Part shown: piece by piece, positions 63,915-64,000 of the stretch
Numbering within the stretch: the stretch's first letter is position 1
Layout of the letters: the number at the start of each line of letters is the position of its first letter
From: Aerophototrophica crusticola
GTDB lineage: Bacteria; Pseudomonadota; Alphaproteobacteria; Azospirillales; Azospirillaceae
DNA length: 64,000 bases
Direction of reading: 5' to 3'
Assembly: GCA_001939945.1 (NCBI GenBank)
Contig: MOEB01000013.1
Span: 44,807 to 108,806, forward strand
Program-made: the position numbers and the translations under genes
The notes under the pieces: generated by a model
Database searches by the model: none
The model's input: only the letters and a program-made list of their open reading frames with translations
Told to the model about the DNA's origin: nothing

Positions 63915-64000
63915 GTAGGTCGGATTAGGCGCGCTTGGCGCCGTAATCCGACGGCAAGCGACACCTTGGTCATGTCGGATTACGCGGCTGGCGCCGCTAA
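63915..64000. repeat. GTAGGTCGGATTA palindromic repeat (copy 2, runs off the window)
   Basis: GTAGGTCGGATTAGGCGCGC..GCCGTAATCCGAC..GTCGGATTACGCGGC...GCCGCTAA, the same nested-hairpin plan as at 33980-34081. It begins 5 bp after the cbbP stop. Confidence 0.75.

Overview
This 64-kb window is very GC-rich chromosomal DNA with strong G/C third-position codon use. It looks like an alphaproteobacterium of the Rhodospirillales/Azospirillaceae type. That inference rests on the order carA, yqeY, dnaG, rpoD, on a RegB/RegA redox pair, on a three-subunit PntAA/PntAB/PntB transhydrogenase, on a CbbR-cbbF-cbbP Calvin-cycle cluster, and on a cyclopropane/furan fatty acid cluster of the Rhodobacter type. 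Genus assignment is inference. No rRNA, tRNA, CRISPR array, prophage or complete insertion sequence was seen.

Layout. 1-7.2 kb: carA (cut by the window edge), yqeY, a BrnT-type toxin with an XRE-type antitoxin, primase and the primary sigma factor, closed by a strong terminator. 7.2-10.8 kb: a chromosomal CcdA/CcdB pair, a Uma2-family nuclease and a chemoreceptor with a C-terminal PilZ domain. 11-17.5 kb: a carbohydrate block with a kinase-like DUF4032 protein, amylomaltase MalQ and a divergent full-length homologue of the animal phosphorylase-kinase alpha/beta subunit. 17.6-21.7 kb: a small unknown gene and UvrD helicase interrupted by a 382-residue intein. 21.8-31.1 kb: two tandem exported M3 oligopeptidases, PrmA, an OmpA-like porin and an aminopeptidase P. 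31.3-39.2 kb: an AraC-type regulator, then a minus-strand cluster (photolyase, FAD oxidoreductase, DUF1365, Cfa-like methyltransferase, MFS symporter, DUF3833 lipoprotein) resembling the singlet-oxygen/furan-fatty-acid genes of Rhodobacter. 39.5-48.3 kb: fasciclin protein, zinc alcohol dehydrogenase, an orphan ABC ATPase, RegB/RegA, a WbaP-like sugar transferase and a Ser/Gly-rich exported protein. 48.6-51.9 kb: pntAA-pntAB-pntB. 51.9-53.4 kb: an AT-rich island with a Panacea-domain antitoxin-like gene translationally coupled to a two-TM protein. 53.4-55.2 kb: small unknown genes and repeats. 55.2-64 kb: NAD-dependent formate dehydrogenase with a fused FdsG-FdsB subunit, a divergent LysR regulator, and cbbR divergent from cbbF-cbbP.

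How the parts may work together. Formate dehydrogenase (NADH and CO2 from formate), transhydrogenase (NADPH) and the cbb genes (CO2 fixation) form a coherent formate/CO2 autotrophy theme, and RegBA is the known redox regulator of cbb genes in related bacteria. The intergenic spaces are crowded with several families of paired palindromic repeats. Two intergenic elements of about 240-270 bp share the same long terminal inverted repeats and an internal palindrome and look like a miniature mobile element.

The most interesting items for follow-up are the Panacea/two-TM cassette, the phosphorylase-kinase-like protein beside a kinase-like gene and MalQ, and the UvrD intein whose central domain shows no obvious LAGLIDADG motif.
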